DNA from: Chachezhania antarctica
GTDB taxonomy: Bacteria > Pseudomonadota > Alphaproteobacteria > Rhodobacterales > Rhodobacteraceae
Length of the DNA stretch: 64,000 bases
Assembly (NCBI RefSeq): GCF_003646465.1
Contig: NZ_QZEX01000012.1
Span: forward strand, 1 to 64,000
Direction: 5' to 3'
The notes under the pieces: generated by a model
What the model was told of the DNA's origin: nothing
Seen by the model: the letters and a program-made list of their open reading frames with translations, nothing else
Database searches by the model: none
Made by a program: the position numbers and the translations under genes
Part shown: in pieces, positions 56,068 to 64,000 of the stretch
Position numbering within the stretch: the first letter of the stretch is position 1
Layout: each line of letters starts with the position of its first letter

Positions 56068-56536
56068 TCGCGCATTCGGCCATGCGGCCTCACCACGGCG
56101 CAGCACCCGGCGTCCCGGTTTGCCCGTCTCGCGAGCACGTCGCGCCCCGGCCGCTCCACCGGATTACGCTCCGGTCTGTTTTGCGGGGCAAAACGATCCC
56201 GCCGCTCCATTCGTGTCCCGCGTCCGGGCAGCACCCTTTGCCTGCTCGCGTCGGGCAAACCTGTCGTTAATCACACACACATGAGTGCGGAAGCATATCC
56301 TCCGGATGGCCCCCGAACCCGTCCGCGTCAAGGATCGCAAAACTTTTCGGCTAGGGGGGGCCGGGGAGGAGAGGGCGGTCCAGTGTTCGATGACGCCCCC
56401 GTGGTGGGCGATGCGCCCGGAAAACTTTTGCGCCCGGCACGCCGGCGGCTGCGCCGTCCCTGACCCGGACAGTTTCGGCAACCAGGCATTCGGCCATGCC
56501 ACCACACTCACGTGGTGGTCCACGAACATCTGGAGA
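56068..56536 (+). repeat. 468-bp leader repeat, copy B
   Basis: Second copy of the leader described at 54546. It ends 7 bases before the 53-residue zinc-ribbon gene. The two downstream genes are unrelated, so the leader, not the gene, is the duplicated unit. Confidence 0.85.
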
Positions 56537-56543
56537 TGAGATC

Positions 56544-56705
56544 ATGACCGACGAGAACAAGACCGAGGACGACCTTTGCCGACACTGCGACCGCACAGGC
56601 ACGTCGCAGCGCGGAACTTCCACCGGGAAAGACCATCACGATATTGGCGGCCATGTCGTCCCCTGCGTCGCCTGCGGGAAAGACGCGTTGCGGACCGATT
56701 GGTAG
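56544..56705 (+). CDS. Small zinc-ribbon-like protein
   Basis: A 53-residue protein with two Cys pairs, DLCRHCDRTGTS and VPCVACGKDALR, arranged like half of a DnaJ-type or ribbon zinc finger. Too small for an enzyme; a metal-binding adaptor or RNA/DNA-binding peptide is possible. Start after GGAGATGAG in the leader repeat. Function unknown. Confidence 0.65.
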   Translation: MTDENKTEDDLCRHCDRTGTSQRGTSTGKDHHDIGGHVVPCVACGKDALRTDW

Positions 56706-56879
56706 ACTATCGATGGCGGGAGCGTCAATTTCCACTGGCGGGAGGCCTGTGCGCATTGTTCGCACCTCAGCGAGTCTCTCTTCGCCTGAACAGTACCTTT
56801 CATCGGGCGGCCCCGTCGCCCGGTGATCCCTCTCTCTAACCCTTCCACGCTCTCGACGACTGCGACACCATCCATAAGT

Positions 56880-56913
56880 GCAGCCCCGCCCGGCTAAGGC
56901 CGGGCGGGGCTGC
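56880..56913. other. Perfect 15-bp hairpin
   Basis: Arms GCAGCCCCGCCCGGC and GCCGGGCGGGGCTGC with loop TAAG. No T-run follows, but it may still act as a terminator or processing site for the upstream small gene. Bases 56914-57290 show nothing else I can support. Confidence 0.55.
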
Positions 56914-57290
56914 TGCGCTCCTCAACTGTCTGTGGCCCCTCAGTCAGACGCAAATAACATGAAGGTCGGTGGTGATCGATCGTCGGTCATGCCGGGCCCC
57001 TGCCGGCGGTTGCACCGCCGTCACCGCGCTCGCAGGTTCCGGCCGTGCCGGCCTCCACCCGGAACACGAGGCCCCTGGACGTGCTGAGTGGCATACCCCG
57101 GCGGCGGCCTCCTGACGGAGCCAGCCGGCGGGGTTGCCCTCATGCGCGCCAGAAACCCCGCGATCCGCCCGTCCGGGTGCAGATCGCTGGGGCGGGCGCA
57201 GCGCATCGACCGCGCCGCCCGATGACGGCGACCCGTCCGGGCCGACAACTCTGCTGCCAGACCTGCGGCTGTATCACCGCCCCGGATCGC

Positions 57291-57474
57291 CACACAGGCG
57301 ACGGGGAAGCCGAGCTTGAGGCAGACGATCGCGGTCGTGCCGATCGGGCGCACGCGAACCATCGCGCCGACGCGTTGGAAGCGGGGGCGGACCTGGTCAC
57401 GTCTGACATAACTCGACAGGACCGATGGCGGCTGAGGAGCGGGGTGCACATTTGGGTCTCCCCTCTTTGCTCAT
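57291..57474 (-). pseudogene. Decayed inverted copy of the 68-residue DUF736-like gene
   Basis: On the minus strand a frame contains RFQRVGAMVRVRPIGTTAIV and CLKLGFPVACVA, aligning with RFQRVGAMFRNTRNGDGSEF and SLKLDFPVAVQEL of the intact gene at 57641. The natural ATG position is out of frame with this segment, and the frame continues far past the family's end. It could be an altered but expressed protein from the GTG at 57449; I think decay is more likely. Confidence 0.55.
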
Positions 57475-57815
57475 AGATGTGGATCGCACGGGGTCGGGCG
57501 GTCCGTGCCCTCCGCTCACGCTCCGGCAAACACAAATACGGTTTCCACGCGCGGGGCGCGCGGACCCTCCGCATTTGTGTTTGCGGACCTCCCTTGCCCC
57601 CCGTGCCGGGTGATCCCCATCGCAAAAAGGAGAGACCCAAATGACCAACCACTACGTCGCCACCGTTCCCGTCAAGTTCACCGACAGCGACGGCAAGGAA
57701 CGCACCCGCTTCCAGCGCGTCGGCGCGATGTTCCGCAACACCCGCAACGGGGACGGCTCGGAGTTCTTCAGCCTCAAGCTCGACTTTCCCGTCGCAGTCC
57801 AGGAGCTGGTGATGT
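57291..57815. repeat. Large imperfect palindrome, about 525 bp
   Basis: The left arm (57291-57537), read on the minus strand, aligns with the right arm (57573-57815). The inner core GCAAACACAAAT (57526-57537) and ATTTGTGTTTGC (57573-57584) is perfect, with a 35-base centre. The leader GGGTCTCC near CAAATG is shared by both arms. The right arm encodes the intact 68-residue protein; the left encodes a decayed copy. It resembles an inverted duplication. Confidence 0.7.
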
Positions 57816-57847
57816 TCCCGCCGAGCTCGAAGGAACCGCAGGAGTAA
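57641..57847 (+). CDS. Small DUF736-like protein
   Basis: A 68-residue protein: MTNHYVATVPVKFTDSDGKE, RFQRVGAMFRNTRNGDG and FFSLKLDFPVAVQELVMFPP. The R-V-G-A then SLKLDFPV pattern is like the core of DUF736. AAGGAGAGACCC precedes the ATG, similar to the leaders of the other cargo genes. A short relative of the double DUF736 protein at 47667. Function unknown. Confidence 0.72.
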   Translation: MTNHYVATVPVKFTDSDGKERTRFQRVGAMFRNTRNGDGSEFFSLKLDFPVAVQELVMFPPSSKEPQE

Positions 57848-58057
57848 TCCTCCCACGAGGATGGGCGGCCCACGGGCGGCCCTTTCCCTGTCTCAGGAAA
57901 GGCTGCGCCAAGACCGGGGATGCCTGCCTTCGGCCGGCGTCCCCGGGAAGGTGTCAGGACCGCGTGCGGTCCTGACGGAGGATATCAGAGATTACCTGGA
58001 ACAGGTCTGCCGGCCAGCCTCAAGGGGGCCATCCGGAATAACAGTCGGGCTGCGCCC

Positions 58058-58177
58058 GCCGGTTTTTCCGGCAGAGATTTGGCGGGCCAAATCTGGCCGC
58101 CCTTGACCCTGTCCGTCAGCCCCGTCGGTGAAGAGATGCGCCGCCCCTCGCTTCCGTCCGAACACATGCGTGTTCGG
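58058..58177. other. Candidate oriT region: three perfect hairpins upstream of the mobilisation genes
   Basis: Within 120 bases lie GCCGG-TTTTT-CCGGC (58058-58072), AGATTTGG-CGGG-CCAAATCT (58075-58094) and CCGAACAC-ATGC-GTGTTCGG (58158-58177). The 560-bp noncoding region (57848-58408) before a MobC-like and relaxase gene is where an origin of transfer normally lies. A nick site cannot be named from sequence. Confidence 0.45.
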
Positions 58178-58331
58178 CCAGACCCTCGGGCGCGGGCATG
58201 ACAACGGGCGACCGAGGTGCGGTTGGAGATGGTTGGGTTTTCTGGGCCCTTCGGGCCGGGCCTCACACCTGTGGAGCTCGGCTCGAAGCGGAATTCAAGG
58301 TCGCCTGGGGGCAATCTACAATAATATTGCA

Positions 58332-58359
58332 TTGACCGTGACGTATAGTTTCGTATGAT
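58332..58359 (+). promoter_or_regulatory. Promoter of the mobilisation operon
   Basis: TTGACC, 16-base spacer, TATGAT: the best sigma-70-like promoter in the window. It lies 50 bases before the MobC-like gene in a locally AT-rich stretch (58316-58370). Confidence 0.7.
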
Positions 58360-58408
58360 GAAAGCGACCTTGAATGAAGGTGGCAGGAAATAGGGGGGCT
58401 TTCTTCGT

Positions 58409-59002
58409 ATGAGCCGGACCAAGAGACTGACACAGACGGAGCGGGCGGAGATTATCCGTGAGGCCGGAGAAGGTGTGGGGACTTCCGTGCTCGCGGAGCG
58501 GTTCGGGGTCACGCCGCGGGCCATCCAATACACGTTGAAAGCCGATGATGAACGCCAGCGGGATGCGGCCGTGGCGACGGCCGCGGTGACGGTGAAGCTG
58601 ACACCAGAAGAGCTCGCCGCGCTCGATGAGGTGCTGTCCGCGGCGGGGATCGAGACCCGCACGGAGGGGGTCCGGCGGCTGATCCAGGCGGCGGGCGGAA
58701 CCTTCGTTCCGGACGCGCAGCTGGCGGCTGAGATGGCACGTTACCGGGCCTCCCTGCACGAGGTCGGTAACGGCGTCGTACAGGTCGCCAAGCAGATGAT
58801 GAAAGCCAGCCGGGAGGGGCTGGGGGAAGGCTCCGCGCCGAACGCAGAGTTGTCCGAACTGCGCCTCGCGCAGATGCGTGGGCTGGCGCGGTTCATCCTC
58901 GATTCCGCTGACGAGATCGACCTGCTTTTGCGCCGTCGTCGGGATGGGATGCAGCTCTCCGCCACTGCCGCTCTGAGGGAGTTCGCCCATGCGGCTGAAT
59001 GA
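58409..59002 (+). CDS. MobC-like mobilisation accessory protein with N-terminal HTH
   Basis: A 197-residue protein. Residues 1-50 form a helix-turn-helix (LTQTERAEIIREAGEGVGTS, then LAERFGVTPRAIQYTLK); residues about 60-100 look like a ribbon-helix-helix (VTVKLTPEELAALDEVLSAA); the rest is helical, with MobC-type features (GNGVVQVAKQMMKASREG). It probably binds oriT with the relaxase encoded next, with which it overlaps by 14 bases. It may also autoregulate the operon. Confidence 0.8.
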   Translation: MSRTKRLTQTERAEIIREAGEGVGTSVLAERFGVTPRAIQYTLKADDERQRDAAVATAAVTVKLTPEELAALDEVLSAAGIETRTEGVRRLIQAAGGTFVPDAQLAAEMARYRASLHEVGNGVVQVAKQMMKASREGLGEGSAPNAELSELRLAQMRGLARFILDSADEIDLLLRRRRDGMQLSATAALREFAHAAE

Positions 59003-61316
59003 TGCCGTCCATGACGTCACCGGAGAGATCTTCCGGGATGGCTGGAGCCGCATCCGGGGCTCGATGCAGGGGCTGCAGGCGTCCCGGCAGAGGCAGCTCG
59101 TGCGCGCCGCTGCGGGGCATCGTGCGGCGGTCTTCAAGGCGATCCGGGGCGGGGGCACGCATACCAAATCCCAGCTCATGAACCAGCTTGATTACCTCAC
59201 CACCAAGTCCTCGCATATCGTGGACAGCAGCGGGTTCCTGGATGGGAAGACGAGGCTTGAGGGATCGGAGATCAAGGACCTGACGGAGCGGTTCGCCAAG
59301 CGCTGGAGTGCGGGGTTCAAGCCCAAGCTCGGACAGACGACGCATATGCTCATGTCCTATCCGATCGGCACCCGGGGCGAGGACGTGCGCGACATCACCG
59401 CCAATGTCGCGGAGCGGTTCTTCCAGTCGGACGAGGGGCATTTCGACTACATCATCGCGGTCCATGAGGACCGGGACCACCCCCACGCGCATATAGTCTT
59501 GAACCGCCGATCGCAGGAGGGCGAGTTCTTCTTCCTTGGCCGGGACCATCGGTTCAACTACGACGACTTCCGCCTCGCCATGGTCGAGGAGGCCGAGAGG
59601 TTCGGGGTGCGCCTCGAGGCCACGCGGCGGCTCGATCGAGGTGTCGTGCACTACCCGCCGCGCACCCGCGAGGTCTATGCGGCGAAGGACGAAGGGCGGG
59701 CCACGGAGCCGCGGCCACGGGTCGGAGCAGACTTGGATCGCGCTCTGGAAGAGATCGCAAACACCCGGATCATCTATCACTCACTTGCCGCCGAGGCCTC
59801 TGCGGACAACCGAGAGGACATCGCCGATGCCCTGTTCCGCTCGGGAGAGCTTCTGGCCAAGGGCGGCAAGCTGACTTTGGAAGGAGGCGTCTACATGGCA
59901 GAGGAGCAATCGTTCGAGGATCTGCGGACCCGTTATGCCGATCAGGTCGCGCGCGTCCAGGGCATGATTGATGCGAAGCCGGAGGCCGACCGGCCGAGGC
60001 TCGAGCGCAGCCTCAACGAGATCCAGTCGCGGCTCGCGCATATGCAGCCCTTGGGGCTGCGCTCCGTGACACTGACCGAAAAGCCTTCGGAGGGCGGGGT
60101 CTATTCCGAGACGAATATCGATGCGGCCCGGCTCGACCGGTTGCGCGACCCCGAGGTGCGGGCGCAGGTCGACACCGCGCTGCGCGGAACCGGCATCAGT
60201 TCGTCCGTCGTCGTCGCGCGGATGGAGACGGGCGCGCAGAACGCGGCGCTCGAGCGGCAATGGATCGCTGACGATCTGGCGCGGGTGGCCGAGAGGGACG
60301 GTCTCAACCTCGAGCGCCGCGCGGATCTGGAGGCGGCGCGCGAGACCCTCAACCGCGCTCATGTCCAGCTCGGCGTCGCGCTGGAGCGGGCAGGGGTCTT
60401 GCGTGAGGACGGTGTCGTGGAAGATCGCACGGTGATGGAGCGGGTCCATTATCATCGGGACGCCACTGAGGACATGGAGCGCGCGATCCGCCAGGACATG
60501 CGTTCGGAAGGTTTGACCGATCAGCAGATCGAGGCGCGGGAGTGGGAGGTTGTCTCCCGCGCGGAGCGGCGTATCGAAGAAGAGCAACGCAGCTACCTCG
60601 ATGCGCATCCCGAACTGCTCGCGCGCCCGGGCGACGTGATCGACCGGTCCGAGCCCTACCGGGAGCGGATCACCGACGAGGCCCGGGCCCGCGAGATCAC
60701 CCGCGAAGTCGACCGGATCATGGAAGGTCGCGACGCGCGGACCCCAGTTGCGGATGCCGTCACGGACGAGTTCCACGCGCGCTATCCCGATATGCCGTCG
60801 CATCTCGCCCGCGGGCTTGGCGCGACCTATGCTTCCGTCACCGATCTGCGCGACACCGAGGCCCTCAACCAGGTCCGCCGCGACAACGAGTTGCTTGAGG
60901 TGGCGCTCGACCTGCGCGACGGGCGGCTGTCGGACGCGCGCGAGGGGGACGCAGTCGAGGGCGCGCCGATCATCGATCCGGACATCCGGCGGGTCGTCGA
61001 CCACGAACGGGCCGGCAATCTGCAGTCGCCCTTCCAGGATGACGGCCAACGTCTGGCCTACCGCGACGCTGTCGAGCGGGAGCTTGATGATAGGCAGATC
61101 GAGCGGCTGCGGGACGGTGATGCCGACGTGCTGAAGACCCAGATCGAAGACCGTCTCGACCGGCTCTATGCGGCCAAGACCTATTTGCAGTCGGATACGG
61201 CCACCGCCAACAGCGAGGCGACCCGCGCCGTGGTCGAAGAGATCGCCGACCGCGAGTTCGAGCTTCACCGCGCCGATCTTGTCGATGGCGAGACCGAGCG
61301 CGGGGAGACCCATTGA
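58989..61316 (+). CDS. Relaxase, VirD2-like (MOBP type)
   Basis: A 775-residue relaxase that nicks oriT and pilots the transferred strand. The probable catalytic Tyr69 is in MNQLDYLTTKSS, and the His triad is in HEDRDHPHAHIVLNRR (His159, His166, His168). The long C-terminal half is helical and acidic. The stop overlaps the ATG of the coupling protein by one base. No mating-pair formation (virB) genes are in the window, so whether the replicon is self-transmissible cannot be told. Confidence 0.9.
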   Translation: MRLNDAVHDVTGEIFRDGWSRIRGSMQGLQASRQRQLVRAAAGHRAAVFKAIRGGGTHTKSQLMNQLDYLTTKSSHIVDSSGFLDGKTRLEGSEIKDLTERFAKRWSAGFKPKLGQTTHMLMSYPIGTRGEDVRDITANVAERFFQSDEGHFDYIIAVHEDRDHPHAHIVLNRRSQEGEFFFLGRDHRFNYDDFRLAMVEEAERFGVRLEATRRLDRGVVHYPPRTREVYAAKDEGRATEPRPRVGADLDRALEEIANTRIIYHSLAAEASADNREDIADALFRSGELLAKGGKLTLEGGVYMAEEQSFEDLRTRYADQVARVQGMIDAKPEADRPRLERSLNEIQSRLAHMQPLGLRSVTLTEKPSEGGVYSETNIDAARLDRLRDPEVRAQVDTALRGTGISSSVVVARMETGAQNAALERQWIADDLARVAERDGLNLERRADLEAARETLNRAHVQLGVALERAGVLREDGVVEDRTVMERVHYHRDATEDMERAIRQDMRSEGLTDQQIEAREWEVVSRAERRIEEEQRSYLDAHPELLARPGDVIDRSEPYRERITDEARAREITREVDRIMEGRDARTPVADAVTDEFHARYPDMPSHLARGLGATYASVTDLRDTEALNQVRRDNELLEVALDLRDGRLSDAREGDAVEGAPIIDPDIRRVVDHERAGNLQSPFQDDGQRLAYRDAVERELDDRQIERLRDGDADVLKTQIEDRLDRLYAAKTYLQSDTATANSEATRAVVEEIADREFELHRADLVDGETERGETH

Positions 61317-63340
61317 TGGGATGGATGGGGAAGGGCCGCCTCGCCCTCGGCGTCGCGCTGGTCACACTGGTCGCTATCGCGATCGGCTATGTCATCGCCT
61401 CGGCTGTGGTGACGTTCCGGGACCTGGGTTTCCGGGCGGAGATCGATTTTTTCTACATCGCCCAGTACTATCGCGCCATCGGGGCCGCCCGCCCCGATGA
61501 TTTTCGCCTGATCAACCTGATCATGGGCGGGGCCGGGGTGGCGGGCCTCATGATGAGCCTGGCGATGTCGGGCTCGGCGCTCACCCGGTTCGGCTATACC
61601 CATTGGCAGACCCGCCGCGAGATGAAGCGGAACGGCTTCTTCGGCGCGCCGGGCACGGGTTTTGTCATCGGCAAGCTGGGCAAGCCCGGATCGCGGGCGC
61701 CGTTCCTCTGCTCCCGGACCTTTCCGCATGCGTTGATCGTGGCCCCGACCGGACGCGGCAAGACCACCGGGTTTGTCATTCCGAACCTGCTGACCTGGCA
61801 GGGATCGGCGGTCGTGCTCGATGTGAAGGGTGAGTGTTTCGAGGCGTCGGCAAGGCATCGGGCCGCCCAAGGCGATACGGTCTATCGGTTCGCCCCGACG
61901 GATTGGGAGGACAGGCGCACGCATCGCTACAACCCACTCTTGCGCATCTACGAGCTCAAAGACCCGGCGCGCCAACAGATGGAGTTGCAGCTCCTGGCCA
62001 CACTCTTCCTGCAGAATGACAACGACCGGGTGCAGGGGCTCCTCAAAGGCGGGATCGATCTCTTCGTCGCGGCCGGGCTCCTGGCCTTCCAGCGTCGTCG
62101 ACCGACGCTAGGAGAGATCTACCGCATCGCCGCCTCGGGTGGGCAGAAGCAAAAGGAATATCTCGCTCGCGCCCACGAGGTCCAGAACGCCGCGGCGCGG
62201 CTGATATTCACGCGGCTGGCCTCGACCAACAACGACACGCTGACCTCCTATGTCTCGCTCCTGATGACGTCCGGCTTGGACCAGTGGCAGAACCCGGCGA
62301 TCGATGACGCGACGGCGACCTCAGACTTTGACTTCCGGACGATCCGCAAGAAACCTTTCAGTGTCTATTTGGTGGTCCAGCCCCTCATGGTGAAGCCGCT
62401 GGCACCTCTGATACGGCTCTTCTTCTCGGATCTGCTGTCGGCGCTTCAAGACAAGGAGCCGGGTCCGGACGAGCCCTGGCCGGTCATGATCATGCTCGAC
62501 GAGTTCAACCGGCTCGGAAAGATGCCGATTGTGGCCGAGAGTATCGAGGTGCTGCGTGCCTATCGCGGGCATCTCGCGGTGGTCACCCAAACCATCCCGG
62601 CCATCGACGAGATCTACGGCGAGAACACGCGGCGGGCCTTGCAGGGCAACGCCGGGATCAAGCTCTACCTGACGCCCTCGGACGAAAAGACCGTCGAGGA
62701 ACTGAGCAAGGCCGTGGGCAAGACCACCAAAACCGTGGTCACACGTTCCCGCGCGGTCGGCAAGAACCCGTTCGAGGGCCGCAGCCAGTCCGAGCGGACG
62801 GAGGAGGTCGCGCTCCTGCCGGAAGATGAGGCGCGACGTCTGCCGCTTGATGAGATCGTGGTGGTCGTGGACGCGCAGATGCCGGTCCGGGCGAAGCGGG
62901 TCGTTTACTACGAGGATCCGTTTTTCAAAGGCATCCACGCGGCGCAGGAGGGGGATCTGCCCTTCCCGAAAGGCTCAGTTCCTCCGATGGAGGAGTTGCC
63001 CCTGAGTGTCCGGGCGATGCCTTCGGCGCCGCGTGGGTCAGGTCTCTCGGAACGCGATTTCGAGGCCAGGATGGGGTTATCAGACTCCGGAGGGAGCGCA
63101 CCCATTGATCCCGGTCCGGCTCGAACGCCTCGGCGCGGTCGTGCCGCAGTTCTCGCGGACGATCAGCGGCAGTTCGAGATGGATTTCGGGCGGCAGACAG
63201 ATCTGGAGGTGGAGGCTGCGTCCGAAAACGACGTCGCCCGAGTTCAGGACGCCGTGAGTGATCTCGAGCGGTTGGAGGCGGAGATGTCCGGTTCGGAAGC
63301 AAACGTCAGCGAGACGGGCGAGAAATTCGGGCTTGGCTGA
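61316..63340 (+). CDS. Type IV coupling protein, VirD4/TraG family
   Basis: A 674-residue ATPase linking the relaxosome to the secretion channel. Two N-terminal membrane helices (LALGVALVTLVAIAIGYVIA; NLIMGGAGVAGLMMSLAM), Walker A APTGRGKTTG and Walker B region PVMIMLDEFNRLGKMP are clear; the C-terminal tail after residue 560 is acidic and disordered. ATG 61316 is chosen over an adjacent upstream TTG. Confidence 0.93.
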   Translation: MGWMGKGRLALGVALVTLVAIAIGYVIASAVVTFRDLGFRAEIDFFYIAQYYRAIGAARPDDFRLINLIMGGAGVAGLMMSLAMSGSALTRFGYTHWQTRREMKRNGFFGAPGTGFVIGKLGKPGSRAPFLCSRTFPHALIVAPTGRGKTTGFVIPNLLTWQGSAVVLDVKGECFEASARHRAAQGDTVYRFAPTDWEDRRTHRYNPLLRIYELKDPARQQMELQLLATLFLQNDNDRVQGLLKGGIDLFVAAGLLAFQRRRPTLGEIYRIAASGGQKQKEYLARAHEVQNAAARLIFTRLASTNNDTLTSYVSLLMTSGLDQWQNPAIDDATATSDFDFRTIRKKPFSVYLVVQPLMVKPLAPLIRLFFSDLLSALQDKEPGPDEPWPVMIMLDEFNRLGKMPIVAESIEVLRAYRGHLAVVTQTIPAIDEIYGENTRRALQGNAGIKLYLTPSDEKTVEELSKAVGKTTKTVVTRSRAVGKNPFEGRSQSERTEEVALLPEDEARRLPLDEIVVVVDAQMPVRAKRVVYYEDPFFKGIHAAQEGDLPFPKGSVPPMEELPLSVRAMPSAPRGSGLSERDFEARMGLSDSGGSAPIDPGPARTPRRGRAAVLADDQRQFEMDFGRQTDLEVEAASENDVARVQDAVSDLERLEAEMSGSEANVSETGEKFGLG

Positions 63341-63410
63341 GCCGCCATGCGGGCGACACGAAAGAATGTCGCGATGGCGTCTTGTGGCCACGGCCTTGAG
63401 CCGACCATTG

Positions 63411-63974
63411 TCACGGGTGAAGAAAGCCAGGGTCGTCGCGCTCTGGTCGAGGGGCTCGCTCAATCGTCGCAGGGTCGATCTCACGCATCGTCAACTGGGC
63501 GTTCACCCTGCGGGCCGCGGGGCCCGCACGAAACCACTTCGCGGCGGAAGCCAGGTTAAAGCGCGGACGACGCTGCCCCTTTGCCGGGTTTGAGGCCTCC
63601 ATCAGAACCTCGATCATTTCATCGATGCGGTAGAGGCCACCCGCAACGGGGAGGGGCATCTTGCGCTGCTGGAGCGCCTGTCGCTTCACCTCGAGCTTCT
63701 CGGCGACATCCGCGAGAGACACAAGGTCGGGACGGGCCTCGCGCAGGACAGTGCCCTGCGGCAGCGCCTTGATCAGCGCCCGCGCCGCTTCAAGGATCGC
63801 GCTCTCGGCCTCATCCCCTTCAAGTTCCAGTTCTACACCCAGAAGACCGGCGTGACCGGTGCCCACGAGTGCATCTTCAAAACCCGCCTCGAAGATCGCG
63901 TCAGAGAGCGCAAACGCATCGTGCTCCCCATCGGGGAGCGCAAAGACCAGTTCGAATTCGAATTCTTCAGCCAT
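63411..63974 (-). CDS. Hypothetical protein with helix-turn-helix (antitoxin/regulator-like)
   Basis: A 187-residue protein. The N-terminal half is strand-rich and very acidic (FELVFALPDGEHDAFALSDA, LLGVELELEGDEAESAIL). The C-terminal half contains a HTH-like segment, LVSLADVAEKLEVKRQALQQ, followed by GGLYRIDEMIEVLMEASNPA, which resembles DNA-binding partners of plasmid two-gene modules. The upstream gene, beyond the window end, may be its partner. MAEEFEFEL is a better-placed start than the Met two codons earlier. Function unknown. Convergent with the coupling protein. Confidence 0.72.
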   Translation of the reverse strand: MAEEFEFELVFALPDGEHDAFALSDAIFEAGFEDALVGTGHAGLLGVELELEGDEAESAILEAARALIKALPQGTVLREARPDLVSLADVAEKLEVKRQALQQRKMPLPVAGGLYRIDEMIEVLMEASNPAKGQRRPRFNLASAAKWFRAGPAARRVNAQLTMREIDPATIERAPRPERDDPGFLHP

Positions 63975-64000
63975 TGGCATTACCTTCGCCGTTCTTCTGA

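Noticed and set aside
57021-57449. 142-codon minus-strand protein in the palindrome
   Set aside because: Only about 35 residues align to the intact small gene; the remainder is Arg/Pro-rich and looks like read-through of noncoding DNA.

Overview
The window reads as part of a large extrachromosomal replicon (megaplasmid or chromid) of a high-GC alphaproteobacterium, most likely a roseobacter-type Rhodobacteraceae. This rests on gene order and protein style (DctQ-DctM fusion, nadABC and panBC operons, DUF736/ArdC/strawberry-notch plasmid genes, a VirD2/VirD4-type mobilisation pair, a cuckoo-type small RNA). No search was possible, so family names come from motif recognition. No rRNA, tRNA, CRISPR array or replication initiator was seen.

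Bases 1-2473 are an insertion-sequence graveyard: an IS256-family element sits in an IS5-family transposase, which itself sits in a small Dabb-domain gene. Bases 2621-21340 are an aromatic-degradation island in two divergent arms. The minus arm has an IclR regulator, a TRAP transporter, 4-oxalocrotonate decarboxylase, a tautomerase and a hydrolase. The plus arm has an MhpB-type extradiol dioxygenase, an HpaB/HpaC-like two-component flavin monooxygenase, a ring-fission hydrolase and the MhpD-MhpF-MhpE finish to pyruvate and acetyl-CoA. A further plus-strand unit holds an FMN reductase, a luciferase-like monooxygenase, an MBL hydrolase, two atypical SDRs, ribB and a DUF1330 protein. Three copies of one 15-bp near-palindrome lie in front of these units and may be the regulator's operators.

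Bases 21400-36324 are a cofactor block: TPP riboswitch-thiC-thiM-thiE, and facing it a second TPP riboswitch-Nudix-thiD. thiD is split by an IS66-family element with a perfect 8-bp target duplication; excising the element on paper restores a 268-residue reading frame. Then follow an HPP/CBS membrane protein, panBC, nadABC, a decayed pabB and an intact Dabb gene.

Bases 36752-48395 are plasmid cargo typical of a conjugative leading region: ArdC-like antirestriction protein, ParB-like protein, a 1419-residue methylase-helicase of the strawberry-notch type, several DUFs and a double DUF736 protein, with a recurring purine-rich leader motif. Bases 48582-54439 are the most unusual part: a tightly coupled operon of three divergent paralogous HExxH zincins plus a small protein, opposed across a cuckoo-type sRNA by a secreted EEP-family nuclease and a membrane-anchored protein. 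This is my best candidate for an undescribed system. Bases 54546-63974 hold a duplicated 468-bp leader, a SLOG/DUF2493 gene, a large imperfect palindrome, a candidate oriT, and a MobC-like protein, relaxase and coupling protein.
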